Under the pieces are notes generated by a model that was not told where the DNA came from, did not search any database, and saw only the letters and a list, made by a program, of their open reading frames with translations. The position numbers were made by a program, and so were the translations under genes. Shown in pieces: positions 62,989 through 64,000 of a stretch of DNA of 64,000 nucleotides; positions within the stretch are counted from its first letter, which is position 1; every line of letters begins with the position of its first letter. The DNA is from CAIXSC01 sp046349915 (GTDB lineage: Bacteria > Planctomycetota > Planctomycetia > Pirellulales > Pirellulaceae): the NCBI GenBank assembly GCA_046349915.1, contig JAXMBL010000009.1:124001-188000 (forward strand). Direction: 5' to 3'.

Positions 62989-64000
62989 TCAAGGCATGAC
63001 CAGAAAGTCGAATCGTTCGCCATACGGTTGTCCATCCAAGGTAATGTCGAACGGCACGATCGCCAGCGTCGACTCGGGGCGTTGATTGGGGTCCACTGAC
63101 AACTCGACGGTATAGGTCTGCCGTGATTCGGCGGGAATCACTCCCTCCAACGTCGCGGGCTCGGCACGAATCCCCGCTGGCAGTTTCAAATGAACAGCGT
63201 GTCGCTGTGGTCGATCGCGGAAATTTCGCACCATCACCGACACCTTCTGCGTTCCCTCGCGAGGAATCGCCACGCGATACGGATAGGCTGAAACCCAAAA
63301 GGGATCAAACTGATACTCGTAATCCGGATCGGGCAGAAGCTCCTTGTAGCGAGCAATAATGCGGTGCGACCAAGCGTGATAGCGTTCCAAGAATGCGGCG
63401 GGATTCGCCATCAACACATTGTGTGCGCCCATCACGATGTCTGGTTTCAAGTCGCGCAGATAACGGCTTCCCAACTGATATCCTTCCTCGAAGATGGCGC
63501 TATTGCGAGCAACAACCGCCTCATGCCCATTCTGAGCCGGATCGGTCGGGTCGCCGAACAGATTGTCGCCCGTGAACGCAATCCGCTTGCCGTCCAACTC
63601 GAGCCACAAGCAGTTGCCAAATTCGGTCTGCCCCGGCATCCAGTCGATATGCAGCTTGTATCCTTCCCACTCGACAACTTCGCCGTCGCGCAGCGGTCGG
63701 TCCACCTTCAGTCCTTCATACTCGGGGTTGTATGAAGTGATCAGCGCACAGTAGTCGTACCGCAGGGGGTTCTCGACTTTGTCGACGATACGATCGAGCG
63801 TCCAGATCTTGACGCCGTACCGCTTCTTCAGCACTGCGCCCAGCGTGAAGTGATCTCCATGCATGTGATTGATCCACAGCGCGTCGATCTGCTTCAGGCC
63901 CAGGTGAGTCTGCATTTCTTTGACCAGGTCGTGCAACAATAGCTCGGGGAAAATTCCACAGTCCAGCAGCAAACCACGACCGTTGTCCGAGATGATGATC
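62989..64000 (-). CDS. Metallo-beta-lactamase-fold hydrolase, N-terminus beyond window
   Basis: 337 codons remain; the frame is open to the window edge (IIISDNGRGLLLDCG). WINHMHGDHFTLGAV is the HxHxDH zinc motif, GQTEFGNCLWLELDGKRIAF and TGDNLFGDPTDP further ligands, and DIVMGAHNVLM the last His. Residues after about 240 of the visible part form a beta-rich C-terminal domain (QKVSVMVRNFRDRPQRHAVH, PAESRQTYTVEL), as in NEW3/Ig-like domains of planctomycete exported hydrolases. Substrate unknown; the start and any signal peptide are not visible. Confidence 0.85.
   Translation of the reverse strand, partial: IIISDNGRGLLLDCGIFPELLLHDLVKEMQTHLGLKQIDALWINHMHGDHFTLGAVLKKRYGVKIWTLDRIVDKVENPLRYDYCALITSYNPEYEGLKVDRPLRDGEVVEWEGYKLHIDWMPGQTEFGNCLWLELDGKRIAFTGDNLFGDPTDPAQNGHEAVVARNSAIFEEGYQLGSRYLRDLKPDIVMGAHNVLMANPAAFLERYHAWSHRIIARYKELLPDPDYEYQFDPFWVSAYPYRVAIPREGTQKVSVMVRNFRDRPQRHAVHLKLPAGIRAEPATLEGVIPAESRQTYTVELSVDPNQRPESTLAIVPFDITLDGQPYGERFDFLVMP

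Overview
The window looks like a piece of a planctomycete chromosome, most likely of the Pirellulales. This is inferred from a DUF1598-type protein, an ECF sigma factor next to the wreck of its partner Ser/Thr kinase, an NPYESP-type small membrane protein, FemAB/CelD-like proteins beside an exopolysaccharide locus, and G+C-rich DNA full of short palindromic repeats.

Layout. (1) 1-6.8 kb: a VWA-domain protein, then the translation-related genes def, fmt and miaB, a repeat block, an ECF sigma factor and a decayed kinase. (2) About 6.7-23.1 kb: the most unusual region. It is a cluster of 18 recognisable attC recombination sites, all in the same (minus) orientation, about 90 bp each and bounded by RYYYAAC and GTTRRRY-like boxes. 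They separate about 19 gene cassettes whose genes all lie on the minus strand. No integron integrase is present, so this is a CALIN-type array (cluster of attC lacking an integrase). One attC is split by a group II intron with its reverse transcriptase/maturase. Two cassettes carry a roughly 1-kb repeated element placed directly beside the attC R'' box and containing a broken tyrosine-recombinase N-terminus. Seven cassettes are copies of three apparently non-coding families (A x3, B x2, C x2). Coding cassettes include two PIN-toxin/antitoxin pairs, two SUKH-like (SMI1/KNR4) proteins, an LRR-like protein, three small membrane proteins and several unknowns. (3) 23.1-24.07 kb: the head of the array, with iteron-like boxes spaced 22 bp and 12 bp, then a 200-bp tandem repeat.

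(4) 24.05-30.13 kb: a minus-strand operon that reads as a complete sym-norspermidine pathway: diaminobutyrate aminotransferase, diaminobutyrate decarboxylase, carboxynorspermidine dehydrogenase and carboxynorspermidine decarboxylase, with an SMR/EamA-like small transporter. (5) 30.4-40.8 kb: a coiled-coil protein, a GroES without adjacent groEL, a secreted prenyltransferase-repeat protein, a GlsB/YeaQ-like membrane protein, a secreted esterase, a DUF1598 protein and dnaE. (6) 40.9-54.6 kb: a Wzx/Wzy-type exopolysaccharide locus (two FemAB/CelD-like proteins, Wza-like export lipoprotein, polysaccharide deacetylase, O-antigen ligase/polymerase, GT2, GT4, flippase, Wzz-like chain-length protein, initiating sugar-phosphate transferase). 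(7) 54.9-64 kb: tRNA-Ser(CGA), a MarR regulator with a 22-bp palindromic operator candidate, a two-domain secreted esterase, a zf-TFIIB protein, a Gfo/Idh/MocA oxidoreductase, a TerC-family membrane protein, a beta-helix protein, an unknown protein and a partial metallo-beta-lactamase-fold hydrolase.

Short palindromic repeats recur between genes, including three copies of a hairpin placed just after stop codons. All identifications come from reading the sequence and from memory of protein families; no database search was run.
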